Assembly (NCBI RefSeq): GCF_947179165.1
Contig: NC_077248.1
Coordinates: 67,147,232-67,211,231, forward strand
Reading direction: 5' to 3'
DNA: 64,000 nucleotides
DNA from: Solanum dulcamara
Taxonomy: Eukaryota > Streptophyta > Magnoliopsida > Solanales > Solanaceae
Position 1 is the first letter of the stretch. The number at the start of each line of letters is the position of its first letter. The notes under the pieces are model-generated. The model saw only the letters and a list, made by a program, of their open reading frames with translations. It searched no databases and was not told the origin of the DNA. Shown here in pieces: positions 25,356-37,600 of this stretch. A program made the translations under genes and the position numbers.

Positions 25356-25881
25356 AATTAGTAAGAGATTAGCAACAACCTATAACAATAAATACATAAT
25401 ATTTTTTATATTCCACTTACACTTTGTTTGAATGGTTGTTATGTATTATTTTATAATATATTGTATTGCATTATATTGTATTGTACAGTATTGTTTTAAT
25501 GAATATAGTGTTTGGATATATTATATCGTTCTTCATCATTACACAATGTCAAACACTCATGATTCGAATGGTAAAATTTACAAGAAAAGTAGGGTACGGA
25601 ATAGAGTTAGTATGAAAAGGTAAGATAAAAATATGAAATATAATTATTAAATAGTAAATAAAGATAAAATGAGAAGAAAAATATTAAGATAACGACGCGA
25701 ACACACCAATTGATCAGTTACATAAAATGAGTGTTTTCGTCATTACATAACGATGAATTTAAACGATACGATACAATAAAATTTATGTAACAATCAAAAT
25801 AAATATTGTATTTCAACTAATTAGTAAGAGATTAACAACAACCTATAACAATAAATACATAATTTTTTTATATTCTACTTA
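25356..25881. repeat. MITE-like insert between two 62-bp direct repeats
   Basis: The left repeat 25356-25419 ('aattagtaagagattagcaa' to 'ttatattccactta') recurs at 25819-25881 with four or five changes. Between them is an insert of about 400 bp. Its ends ('tttgaatggttgttatgta' on the left; 'ttttgattgttacata' on the right, read on the other strand) are imperfect inverted repeats, and its interior is rich in 'gtattgtat'-type words. The right repeat lies about 140 bases upstream of the GTPase start, so the duplicated piece is probably part of that gene's promoter. Confidence 0.7.
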
Positions 25882-26020
25882 GGGTTTCTTCCAAGTGGGT
25901 GCTTCACAATTAATATTAACATTTTATGTATGCATCTCCTTCATCTTTTGTCTGCTCAGTGCTTTTGGTTGTTCGTTTAATCGCTGGAATTTCTTTCTTT
26001 TTTGTGCATCCATCTTCGCT

Positions 26021-27823
26021 ATGTTTTCGTATTTTTTAGGGTTGAGCCGCCGTTGTAGGCGTAGAACTTTGTGGAGTTGTACTTCAAGCTGCAATGAGAT
26101 GATTGGATTGTCATCTAGTAATTCTCCAAATCCTTATTTCTTTCATAATGTTGCCAAATTCTGCACTTTGATAGGTCAAGAGAAGGCAGATGAATTTTTA
26201 GATAATAGTAGTGATAGAGTACTGAAAGCTAAACAGCCTACTGGAGGGATGGTTGATTTTACACAGATTCATATTAACAAGCTGCCAAGAGTTTTAATCA
26301 TGGGACGTCCTAATGTAGGGAAATCAGCATTGTTTAATCGTTTGATACGAAGGAGGGAAGCGCTTGTATACAACACTCCTACTGATCATGTTACTCGAGA
26401 CATACGGGAAGGTGTTGCCAAATTGGGGAATTTGAGGTTTAAGGTGTTGGATTCTGCTGGTATAGAAGCAGAGGCTTCTTCTGGTTCTGTCCTTAGTAGG
26501 ACTGCAGAAATGACTGGAAATGTGTTGTCGAAAACTCAACTTGCACTCTTGTTAGTTGATGCAAGAGATGGAGTGTTGCCTATGGATTTGGATGTTGGAA
26601 AGTGGTTGAGGAAGAATGCACCTGGAGTGAAGACCATTGTGGTGATGAATAAAGCTGAATCGCTCGATGATTGTGATGGTTCACTTGCATCTGCTGCTGG
26701 TGAGGCTTATAGATTAGGATTTGGCGATCCCATTGCTTTATCTGCTGAGACTGGGCTTGGAATGGCTCAACTTCATGAAACTCTTAGACCATTACTTGAA
26801 GAATATGTGCTCCAAAACAACATATGTGCTGATGAGGAGATCCAGGATAATGACGACTCCTCTGAGGATATAGAGTGTAAATTGCCATTGCAATTGGCAA
26901 TTGTTGGGCGGCCCAATGTTGGAAAGTCAACCTTGTTAAACACAATCTTGCAAGAAGATCGCGTTTTAGTTGGCCCTGAGGCTGGTTTGACTAGAGATTC
27001 CATCCGCGCTGAATTTCAGTACGAAGGAAGAACAATTTATTTGGTTGACACAGCAGGCTGGTTGGAGAGGACAAAACAGCAGGAGAAGGGCCCTGCATCT
27101 TTAAGTATTATGCAATCAAGGAAACACCTTATGAGAGCACATGTAATTGTTTTGGTCCTCGATGCAGAAGAGATTGCAAACGCTAGGCGAAGCATGAAGC
27201 ATGTTGAAGTAGTTATAGCAAGGCGAGCGGTAGAGGAAGGACGTGGTCTTGTTGTGATTGTAAATAAGATGGATCTTCTAAGAGGGAAAGAAAATTCCAA
27301 ATCGTACAAGAGTGTAATTGAAGCTGTGCCTCAAGAAATTCAGACAGTTATTCCCCAGGTCACGGGGATACCTGTTGTATTTGTTTCAGCCCTAGAAGGA
27401 AAGAGTCAGATAGCAGTCATGAATCAGGTCCTTGAAACATATGAAAAGTGGTGTTTGAGATTGCCAACAGCTCGTCTTAACCGTTGGCTACGCAAGGTCA
27501 TGAGCAGACATTCTTGGAAAGACCAGGCAGCTCAACCCAAGATCAAGTATTTCACTCAGGTGAAAGCTAGACCGCCAACTTTTATTGCATTTATGAGCGG
27601 AAAAACCCAGCTCTCGGATACAGATTTGAGGTTCCTAACTAGATCTTTAAAGGAAGACTTTGACTTAGGTGGAATACCAGTCCGGATATTGCAACGAACT
27701 GTTGAAGGAAATAGTAGAACTAATACCAGCAACAAGAACAAGCAATCAACAAATAGAATGATGGAAAGGGTTGTTTCTGACAAAAGAACAATCCTTGCTG
27801 TAGAAAACAGCAGCACCACTTGA
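26021..27823 (+). CDS. double-GTPase of the EngA/Der family, organelle-targeted
   Basis: Two tandem Era-type G domains and a C-terminal KH-like domain, the architecture of bacterial Der/EngA, which acts in assembly of the large ribosomal subunit. G domain 1 starts near residue 94 with 'GRPNVGKSALFN', then a 'TRD' switch, 'DSAG' and 'MNKAE'. G domain 2 starts near residue 295 with 'GRPNVGKSTLLN', then 'TRDS', 'DTAGW', 'NKMD' and 'SALEGK'. The KH-like part includes 'NRWLRKV' and 'PPTFIAF'. The open frame reaches upstream to 25895, but that codon is GTG. The first in-frame ATG is 26021, giving 600 residues and an Arg-rich N-terminus ('MFSYFLGLSRRCRRR') that suits an organelle transit peptide. 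Two out-of-frame ATGs near 25926-25932 could be small upstream frames. No intron is needed. In G domain 1 the G3 and G4 boxes are DSAG and NKAE rather than DTAG and NKxD. Confidence 0.92.
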   Translation: MFSYFLGLSRRCRRRTLWSCTSSCNEMIGLSSSNSPNPYFFHNVAKFCTLIGQEKADEFLDNSSDRVLKAKQPTGGMVDFTQIHINKLPRVLIMGRPNVGKSALFNRLIRRREALVYNTPTDHVTRDIREGVAKLGNLRFKVLDSAGIEAEASSGSVLSRTAEMTGNVLSKTQLALLLVDARDGVLPMDLDVGKWLRKNAPGVKTIVVMNKAESLDDCDGSLASAAGEAYRLGFGDPIALSAETGLGMAQLHETLRPLLEEYVLQNNICADEEIQDNDDSSEDIECKLPLQLAIVGRPNVGKSTLLNTILQEDRVLVGPEAGLTRDSIRAEFQYEGRTIYLVDTAGWLERTKQQEKGPASLSIMQSRKHLMRAHVIVLVLDAEEIANARRSMKHVEVVIARRAVEEGRGLVVIVNKMDLLRGKENSKSYKSVIEAVPQEIQTVIPQVTGIPVVFVSALEGKSQIAVMNQVLETYEKWCLRLPTARLNRWLRKVMSRHSWKDQAAQPKIKYFTQVKARPPTFIAFMSGKTQLSDTDLRFLTRSLKEDFDLGGIPVRILQRTVEGNSRTNTSNKNKQSTNRMMERVVSDKRTILAVENSSTT

Positions 27824-28194
27824 ATTATCCAAACTTTATTTTATCATACGTGCTCATAAGTTAATTCAGAAATAGATAGAAAGAGTATTTTTGATCTTGT
27901 ATCCACTTTGGGTTGGGTGCCCGGCATAGGGATTTTGACTTACCTTTAAACTCCCTCCACCATTGTCTCACGTCTTTTCACCATTGTATCCTATCATAGA
28001 CAATAACACTCTTATTTCATGCTTTATGTGAATATGTCAAGGAAGTTTTCTTTTTTATTTAGTTGATATAGGGTGAAAATCATTATAGTTCTCCTACATG
28101 ACTGAGTCTTTCAATGCTTTTGTGGTAAAAGTTAGAGAGAAACAGTTCTAAATTATTGGAATGTATTAGAAGAAAAACTATGACTTGATTTAAA

Positions 28195-28705
28195 CAGAGG
28201 TTAAAGCTTCTGCTTTGGACACTCTGATTCCACAAAAAGTGAGAGAAAGAGTTACTCAAAATCAGGAGGGACCAGAGCTGATTTGTTTCAGGGCCAATGA
28301 ACACTTGTTTGAAGTGCAGAAACTTGAAAAATTATGTGGTGGATTTGAAGAAAATGTCATGTCAATGCAGAGAATGGTACATAAGTGGAGTGCCATGGCG
28401 ACATGCTCTATTGCTGCATGACTCGTATTAGAGAGGATGCTACCAAATTCTTCATCCTTTACTCACTAAAGTATGCCATGTGAAGACTTATTCTAGAAAG
28501 ATCATTCAGTACCGGCAGAGAGCAAACAGCCAGTTGTAGATCAACATGTTATGCACCCTAATGAGGAAATGGAGAAGAGGAGAAGTAGAAAACCAATCAA
28601 AAGGAGGAGAATTAGATGAACAACCAGCAAAAGAGAGATCAATTCATTGCACTTGCAATGTATGCCATTAAATTGGGCATAATTGTATAGATCGCGTGGA
28701 AAGAA
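28195..28705 (+). pseudogene. MuDR-type (MULE) transposase remnant, C-terminal part
   Basis: An open stretch (28215-28421) reads 'PQKVRERVTQNQ' then 'FEVQKL' and ends near 'HKWSAMA'. In a neighbouring frame the same DNA gives 'SGVPWRHAL', the shape of the SWIM zinc-finger region of MULE transposases. Further on (about 28610-28690) another frame gives 'DEQPAKERSIHCTCNVCH' followed by 'IGHNC', which looks like the C-x2-C-x4-H-x4-C zinc knuckle at the end of these proteins. Frames change at least twice and stops interrupt, so it is dead. No terminal inverted repeats were identified. Confidence 0.6.
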
Positions 28706-30600
28706 TACTTCAAGTACAAATGCTGGCAAACTTCAGTAGTAAGTTTATTGTTTTTTTTTTTAAAACATTGAGTTCTTGAAAATTGTATTTATTTATACTA
28801 GCTGAAGCTAAGAGTGCTCCATTATTCTGGTGCGATTCTGTGGAAGTTCTTTCTTTTTTTCCTAATGCTGGTTTTCTTAATCTGTCTGCTGGTGTGTTCC
28901 AGTTCATTCTGATGCGGTTCAGTCATTGTTGGTCCTTTTTGGTTTGTTTGTGCTGATGTTGGCGGTCTCACTGTTGCTAGTCTTCTTTTTGCTCTAGTAT
29001 ACTTTTAAAAAAAATGGTAAGGATTTTGCTGCTATTAAGCTGTTGTGAGCTCTGCTAGTGCATGAAGAGCTACTGGTCTTTTTCTACCTTTGCTAAATAA
29101 ATGTTGACCTTCAGATACAAATTGCTTTATGGAGCAATATCAGTCCCTTTTTGTTTGCTTTATAGTCGAGGACTAGAGAGTCCCTTTTTTTCAATCTGAA
29201 TTGTTTTTGCGCATTTACATGTAATTGTATCGTCAATGCATATAGTTTTCATATTACCCATTCCTTGCATTTCCTTATTATTTCCATCTAAATGGACACA
29301 TGGGTCTAACTAATTTTCGCATAGGAGTGCTATATTCATTAGCCTGTGCTTCTCATTTCTTGTTACCAGTGATTTGCAAAAGCCGCAGTATCTCTACTTG
29401 CTAGAGTAGCCGCTTTGAGAGCCACAATATTCACAGTTGGAGTTCCAAAGGATGCATCTTCAAGTCCCAAAGTACTTCTGCTCATTGCGTACCTTGATCC
29501 ACTTATGTACTGATAGCGTTTGCCCCTGCAGTTTGAGCTCAGCAGCAAACGGTGTTCCTCTTCTCGTACCTTTGAATCCAAAGTACCAGCGGATTTTAGT
29601 ACTCCCTTACTATATATAAGCAATCAGTAATGAGATAGTACTGTGAGTTGCTGTCTCACTCTTTGGTTTTGTCTCGCATATCAACATTTTTCATGTTATG
29701 TTATATTATATGTTCTTATCTTGAGAAAGTTGAATTGGCATACAGATTTTTGATCTGTTCTTTTGTTGTCATCTGAAATATGATTTTCCAATTATCAGAA
29801 TGCCTCATGTTTGGAGTCGTAAAATTGTGAACTGATTTTGTTTAGAAGAAACAGGGTCCAGATTCTTTTTTGTGCTACCGTCAAACCTCGTTTCTAAGAG
29901 GTGACCCGAATAAGTGTGTTCAATAATAATCATTCAATCGGCGATGTATGTCTGGATATTTTGTAGCTGCTATAGAAAAATGCTGATAACAGGCCTTTTG
30001 GCCATTGAAAAGGCAATACTTTTCACTCTTAAAGGAAATGTTAATTAAAACATTTGGGATTATTCATACGACTTATTATTATCCAATGACTTGTATTAAT
30101 GAGCAAAACCGATACACATAATTTTAAAAAATATGATTTGATTGTGTTCTTTATAGTCTGAATAAATTAATAAGCTCTCTTATTTTTGAATTTGTTATAT
30201 ATACGAACATGATAAAATAATATGTTGGTGAATTTTAACATGTGATAATAGGTTTAATTGTCCATTAATGTTCATCGAGAAATTTACTTGTAATAATCTA
30301 ATAAATAACATAAAATTTTAAATATTTTCTTACTCTATTTTATACACACAACTTAAACACGTTTTGTAACCAAAAAATATTTGAGAATCGCAACTCCATA
30401 AATAATAGATTCAACTCCCTCCTCTTTCAACTGTAGACTCTTTTTCTCCCTTCCATAGACTTGAAACTACTTTTCCCATTTCTCAACTATACATATTCCC
30501 ACCTTCTTTCCACCATTCAAACTAATAACGCCTTTGGCATACTAGGCAGGCAACATATCTAGATCTATCGAATACACACACAAAAAAAAGAGAATTAAAA
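28706..30600. other. spacer between the transposase remnant and the small-protein locus
   Basis: The first few hundred bases may be the tail of the dead MULE. At 29363-29623 there is a minus-strand open frame of 86 codons and an overlapping plus-strand stretch. Neither matches a family I recognise nor has clear splice context. The rest is AT-rich. Confidence 0.4.
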
Positions 30601-30718
30601 AAAAGGATCCAGATATGTCTAGTTTCCCCTGGTAAGGTTTGCATGTTATGCACATTAAAAAAAAGGATCCAGATGTGTCTAGTTTGCCCTGGTAAGGTTT
30701 GCATGTTATGCACATGCT
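30598..30718. repeat. 60-bp tandem duplication at the start of the small-protein frame
   Basis: The unit 'aaaaaggatccagat(a/g)tgtc' through 'tttgcatgttatgcacat' occurs twice in direct succession (about 30600-30655 and 30660-30715) with only two base differences, so the duplication is recent. The second copy leads into the reading frame at 30673. Confidence 0.9.
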
Positions 30719-30861
30719 TAATTCTATTGGTGGTTGCAATTGGTTTGTTGTTTGGATTTGGAGTTTATAAAGATGGATTTCACAAATTGAAACACACAGT
30801 TCATGTTGATGGAGGAGGAAGGCCCTTCATGGGTTACCATTCTATTCCACCATATTATTAG
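30673..30861 (+). CDS. possible small single-helix membrane protein
   Basis: A frame of 62 residues with a Cys-rich start ('MCLVCPGKVCMLCTC'), one strong hydrophobic helix ('LILLVVAIGLLFGFGV') and a basic, then Gly/Pro/Tyr-rich tail ('GYHSIPPYY'). Plants have families of such one-helix proteins, but I cannot name this one. The frame can also start 30 bases upstream at 30643, inside the first copy of the tandem duplication. I prefer 30673, because the first copy reads into a stop from its own matching ATG. No neighbouring exon is evident. The coding status is moderate: helix and tail look selected, but the gene is short. Confidence 0.5.
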   Translation: MCLVCPGKVCMLCTCLILLVVAIGLLFGFGVYKDGFHKLKHTVHVDGGGRPFMGYHSIPPYY

Positions 30862-31600
30862 CAACATTTAATTCCTATTTCTTTATTTTTTTAAACAAAG
30901 ATTAATTGACATACTATTGTTTTCTTCAATGTAAGAATTATGTTGTTAATTTGATAATGTAAGGTGTTATATACTTTTGGAAAGTTTTGTGATTTGCTAG
31001 GCAGAAAGCAGGTCAGGCAGGCGAGCCAACGAGCGTAGATGTGTAATAAGCATAGGAGGCATACTCGAAGGACAACAACAATGTGGTTCTAGATGTCGTT
31101 GCTAGATCTGCAGGGTAGCAGGTACCTCATATCAGGTGAAAAGAATGGGGTTTAGGCTTCTTAGTAGGGCTCAAACCTACAATATCACTGTTATGAGCAA
31201 TACATTTCAACCAATTTAACTATAATCCCAATGGATCTCTCTATATAATATATAATTCGCTTCGCTCACTTCAAGAAGATCAGACGGAAAGAAAAAAGTC
31301 TTTTCTTCTATCTGCTTCTTCCTCTTCCCATGAATTTTAAAACTAGATGATTTTCTTTCTAATATCATTCTCAACAAAGTTTCAATAGATCAGCCAACAA
31401 AGATGAAGGGAGAAAAAGACATTTTTTTAGAATAACTCAACAAAGTTTCATTAGATGTACAATTTCCTCAGGCAGTCACACAATCGAAACTGTCGAGATA
31501 TAAAATATGTTAAGAACACACTCAAAACAAAATTTTGTTAGATGTACATTTGTGTATATATGGTAACCCCCAGAAAAATAAAGGGCTTAAAAGATTGGGT
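30862..31600. other. spacer between the small-protein frame and TFB1
   Basis: AT-rich, with a possible SINE fragment at 31130-31255. The TFB1 3' UTR should start at 31619 and run leftwards into this stretch. No gene is supported. Confidence 0.5.
31130..31255 (-). mobile_element. possible tRNA-derived SINE fragment
   Basis: The minus strand has an A-box-like 'tagttaaattggttgaaatg' and, about 30 bases on, a B-box-like 'aggtttgagccct'. The spacing suits a tRNA-derived SINE. No tail or target duplication was seen. It may be a chance match. Confidence 0.35.
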
Positions 31601-31619
31601 GAGAAAGGAGGAAAATTGC

Positions 31620-34600
31620 CTAAACAAATCCATTTGGTCTCTCACCACTTTTCGCAGATCTCTTCTGTACATCTGCATCGTAATGGGCAAAGGCAGCATC
31701 TAAAGCCTGCGGAAAAACGTATGTTTCCATGAGATTAAACATAATAGAACTCCTCCACAGTAAGCACTTTAGGGAACATAAAATGTCCGTGTAACATGGT
31801 TTGAGAATTAAAATTACGCAGAGACTACAAATATTCATGCAATTTTTCTGCTGTGAGAGTATTCTCGAACTCTACTATTAGTGTCCTGAAGTCGGAAGTT
31901 AACCTGAAGCATTGGCTGTACAAGAAGGGAAACTTGATGTCTAACATCCGATTGCACAGATTCCTTGATCTCCTGGACGTCAACAGAAAATTTGAAAACT
32001 TAACATTACATAAGAATTAATTCACTCAAGTCTAATATGCCGAAAGATAAACTGCACGTATAGAGTGGCTGGGAAAAAGTCCACAAGTGCATATTTATCC
32101 ATTTCCAAAAGATCATTACCTGCAACTTGGGATAAATCTGAGACATTGCATCCTTTAACCTAGTCACCTATCAAATAACGAGGATTAGAAAGACTTGGGG
32201 GATGGAACTCTTCATTGAAATTGATTGTCTTAAGAAGCAAAAAACAATGAAAATTTTTACAAAAATGTCATGTTATCATAAGATTTAAATTAAATTCAGA
32301 TAGTATGAATCATTACACGACCATAATATAGTTAATACATAAGATGCACCCAAATTTTGGATATATCAGACAATAAGAATAAGAAAAAACTGCTTAAACA
32401 CTAAGTCATCTATCGGACTATAACAACATAATTTTGCTGGTAAGAAAAGAGGTAGCCTAATACAATCTTCACCTTTTTTATAAGGGCTAATAAAATATTG
32501 ATATTCAAAATATTACCTTGGCATAGAAGTATTTTGTCGTTATTGGGTAAGATGACCAGAAGTGCTTCAATAATTCCTGAATTGATGTCCAATGCTAGAA
32601 GTAAAATGAAAAATACCATTCGTCATGGTTAACAGAATTTAAGAGCTGTAATAATGTCTGGACAAAGATTTTAGATTCAGAATAAATTAAGTCACCCTGT
32701 AAAACAACTACTTACAAGTAATAGCTCATTTTTAGTTGCACTAGGCAACTGATCTAAAACACTCTCATGGGGATTCTTTCCGAGATGATACTTTGAACTT
32801 GAGATATTCTGACTAAGCCCGTTGAGAACCTGTAAACAATGATTTATAGTTCAAATTCTCCATTACAATATGATATAATTGGATGGCAATTTCCTAACTT
32901 CAAAAAAAAAAGTAAAAATACCTTGAGAGCTACATCTGGACTAATTATTGGTTCGATCAATCCTTGAGAATTTATCTCAGAGATGGAGTCCTTCAAGGAG
33001 CAAAAGGCTTCTTCTTTGCTCACACTAAATTTCAGCTGTCTTATCCCTGTTTCAGCATCTCCCAAAGCCTTTATTGCATTTACTTGCTGAGAATCAAAGT
33101 AGTCTCGAGGATCCTGATTTAGGAAACAATCATATATCAGATAATCTAATGATATCATGGTTGATGTGAGCAGAACAAAACCAGAACTGATGAACGCACA
33201 CCTTGATACTTAGCAATGCAACTGGTGGGTCTCGAGGTCCCTGAAGATCCTCAATCTCAGCTACTCGAGAAACTTTGTTTAAGCGTTCTCTATATGCATT
33301 CTCATCAGACACTTCAGTAGCTAGTTCAGCTGTTCCACCAAATGAAATGACTTGTATAAACCTTTTTCAGCCTTGCAACTACAATGAGATAGATGGACAA
33401 CTGTATGAGTAGTAAATGCATTTTACCCTGATTTGTCCTGGTGAATGCTTCAGCAACAGATCTTGTGTCACCCAGCTCAACATCTTCCCAGATGGATGAG
33501 ACAATAATAAGGAGAAATATCAAGTCAAATATGAAATAATACCAACTTAAAAACCACTAATACATCACGTAAGGTTCTCCTAACCCGTCTTCCTCTCCCA
33601 ACCCTAAGCAGCAGATATCAAGCACATCCACATGGACGACACATTAATGATCCATAACAAAGAATCAGTAGTGTAAATATAAAATCATTATCATTTTGCA
33701 CACAGGTGCCATCATAGAGACAACTTCAGTCTGCTTCACAATTTGTCTCGGACTAGAAAGAAATTTAAAGGAACTTACTCAGTTACAGTGGACTGGTGTT
33801 ATTGATAGAGCTTGTTAAAAGAAGCTTACCTATAACTCTTCCTCGAAGAACCACTGCTGCATGCTGATTGAGGTATTGCGAGAACGACCTTTTGAATGGT
33901 TCATACTGTGGTTCTAGAATCTCCTTAGTTTCACCATGAGGTAGCCCATGATCCTATTTTTACCATGCCATATGAAAAATAGGTTAGTTCCAATTCTCTT
34001 TTAGGGGTTAAATTGCATATGAAAAATAGGTTAATTCCAAGACAGCAGGTCGTATCGAACATAGATGATTAAATTGCATTGCAGAATAAAGTTTCACTGA
34101 TGTACCGGGAGATGCATATAATCATCACCTTCATCTGCTTCCATGTCCAGAGTTGGATCCACTCTTCTGATCTGAAAAGAACATAAAATGTAAAGACTTC
34201 TGGAAGTTCTTCTCCATCCATCCCCTCTCAAGGAAAGACAGAGAGAGAGAGAGAGAGAAGACGGAAACAAGAATACTCAGTGGAAGTTCTTTTAGGATGG
34301 ATGTTGTTAGAAAACAATGAAAACAGTAATTATCTGGTGAACACCTTCTTCCGAGCTTCAGATGCTAACATATCATCTTGCTTCAAGAAAACTGCAAGCT
34401 CCTCATCTTCAGCAGCCTCCGCAGCAGCTGCAACAATGTTTTTTGTACTGTGGAGGTATTCAGCTCTTGAATATTTAGTCCAGAATTCTTTTTCTGACAT
34501 CTGAGATAGAGAGTAGAAGCAAGAGATGTAACATGCAACAAACAAGATTCATAATTCAAAAGTTTGTTTTGAAGATAAAACTGCAGCATGATTAATTCTC

Positions 34601-37600
34601 ACATAACATCATTGCCGTAATAGGTGGCTTTGGGAGTTTGTTACCACTTCGTAAAGCAATTAAGAAGGAAACCTGAAGATGAATTACACTAAGGAAGCAA
34701 AGGCCTGTCCCACTCCTATATTCAATTGTAACTGAAAGGGTTCTCCTACAGCTTAATGAAAGATGCTTCAATAATCTTAAATTAGTCCCATTTTTTGTGA
34801 CAAGCTAAGCATGCATATCTATCTCACCATCATTTTGTGCATGAAAAGCTCACAAGATAAACGGATTGAAATCCAAAGAATTGTCTATACTGCTTGTTGA
34901 CTATACTTTTACCTTGCCAGGAACAAACTTTATATATGCTTGGCGGACAGCTGGTTTCTCCGCAAAAATCTGAAACAGAATTTACCATATTAGATGAGAT
35001 TTACAAATAAAGCAATGCTACATATCCAGCTACCAATACTTCTTCATTATAATATACAGAACCTTAAAAGCTCAGTTGTCAGCTTTTATCATTTAATTTC
35101 ATACACTAGCCTAGAATTATACTTAAAAGAACTGAGGGAAGAACATCAGAACTAGAAGAATTAGAAATCCTACAGCTTACAGACGAGAATGAGGCATAAA
35201 GAGACCCAAATATGAAGTTCTTTTTTTTCATCCAACTTTTCTGTGTGTTAAATTTTGATTACTGAACAAAGAGTCCGACTATTAAAAAACAAACAAGGAG
35301 TCCAACTACATCCTAGAGCCAACAAGTCATGGGGGTAGAACAGAAAGATCTGCAAAGACCGTATTAGCGGTTAAAATGATTCAAATAATTTTAGCGCTAA
35401 GAAAAAGAAGATTATTAATTAAGTTTGTAGGTAAAAGCATAGACCACTTCTGATGTAAATTTCAGAAAATATTTTCTTGATAACTGAGAAATCTACAAGG
35501 ACCAGTAGCACGGTTCAAACTCATGGCGTGTACCTCGCGATAAACACATCATGTGTGTCATCTTACCACTAGACCAAACGCCAAATTTCAAAAGACAAAT
35601 CTTTTGAGCCAGATCAAATTCTTGGAACTTGTTCAACTTCGACGTGCAAACCCTGGAAACTGACTTAGTGTATTATTTAAGTTTCTTTCTCTAATTTCCT
35701 GGGTCAAAGTATGTACCCAAAGTTTTAATTGATGTGCTGTCTTCACAGTTTTCCAGATTTCTGTGCTTGAAATAAATTTTGGAACCTCAGATTCTTTCCC
35801 TTTTTCTTGTGGTCAAGGTATGGCTTTCAATAATTAGAGTCAAGGAACAGCCTAGAAAGCTAGCTCCTCAGTGATTTTGCAATCCTGTTTGGATTGCAAA
35901 GCAAGGTGGAGAAACTCTAACTACAGTAATGTTTTGAAAATCCCATCAGTAGACAAATTTGAGCAATTGTGATTACGCCTGAATCGTCCAATGCAATTCT
36001 AACCCCAACAGGTGATGCCCAGAAGTTCTTCTTTTTACCTCTTCATTTTTATTCTATGCACCTTTACCTCTTCAAACCCACAATTCAACTGCATCTGAAA
36101 TGGTACTTGGTACCAAAATGTTTTTGGCATTTACAAATGCAGACACCAAACTTAGTTGGTTAAAAAACTATACCAGTTTTCTTGTGAAACATTTATTTTG
36201 GTCCAAGAACAGAAAAGCAACTCAGCATCAGTGGCATTTGGAGTTGGCTTTGGTTTAGTTTTTGAAGGATTGGTTTCGGAAATGAGCTGGAAGCATTTCT
36301 TGATATTTTCTGAAGCTAAATTATTTTTGTTTCCAGAAAGTGTGAGATGATATAATATTGTTTCTTAATCAAATTTAGCCATTAGTGTTTCAAAACAACA
36401 TAATCCAAGGAAATCCTACCACACAATTATTGCCTGCCTTGCCCAAAGACATTTCTAGAATCATTTCTTCAAAAATTAAACCAAATCCCACTTTCCATAA
36501 TCCCATTCCTACCTCCAGTCTCAGTAGTTATGTAGAGTTTGCAGCACCCACCCAGCTCAGTTTACAACAATTTTTTTCTTGCTTTATTGATGCTCCTAAC
36601 TAAGTCTTCTAGCTCTAGAGTTCCCTTATTGTTCACTATTAGATCTCCTCCTACTAATCAGACCTTATAATGATTAAAAAGAGGTAGCATCCCATCCTTG
36701 ACCTACACCATCTAACAAGAACAACATACAGTGACTTGTTTGAGCTAAATTTATGCTTAATGCTGTTTCATAAGACTCAATTTAACCACTTCATAAAACA
36801 AAAAGTATTACCTGATGAATAACCTCTGGAGTCAAGTTAAATGTAACTCGGTTCGTCTGAAACAACCAAAACAACAGATTGTCAAGCTCAGGTCAGCAAT
36901 TGGAAGGGGAGAGGGAGAGACGAGACTGCAGACCACATTTTTGCCAATTCAAGGTTTAAAGCCAAAAATATTTGCATTTTCATCTGCTTCTAGTAATTTA
37001 TTTGTAAAAGGAGCCACAAGTTTATCTGTACATCGAAAGAGGTAATTCCATTACTCAATACAAAAAGGAGACAGAAGTTTATCACAATACTAAGCACCTT
37101 CAAAATTTAAGAGAAATAGGATCTGATTAGAATTCAAGAAAATCAGAATTGCTTAGACATATCTTGGAAAAGTAAACACAGCACCGCTATCAGAAAAAGT
37201 GTAAGCCATACATACACGCAAGTATGGTGACAAATAGACCACAGAGAGAAGATTTCCCTCTTACCTGGCCATCAGATAATGGTTTTACACTCCACATGTC
37301 ATTTTTTAAAGCCACCCGCTGTTTTGGCTTCTTGTGTTCGTTCTGTTCCAGCAGCTTCTGTAATCCATTGACAAGGTAAAATACTGTTATGTCTACTGAA
37401 AGCAGCCACCAGCTGCTTAGGAAGGATTCCAGGGATAGCTCAAAACTTTTAGTGAACACAGTGATTTACTATGTTTATGAAAAATAATCTATTTAACAAG
37501 GTTTTTCTACCTACTAACCTTCCTAGCAGCCCAAAATTCAGCCTCTGATAAAATACCTCCAATGACCAATTGCCTGTGGAGTTTCTGCAACTCACTGCAA

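Noticed and set aside
29363..29623. Minus-strand frame of 86 codons
   Set aside because: No recognisable domain, no conserved start context, and the opposite strand is equally open; not supported as a gene.
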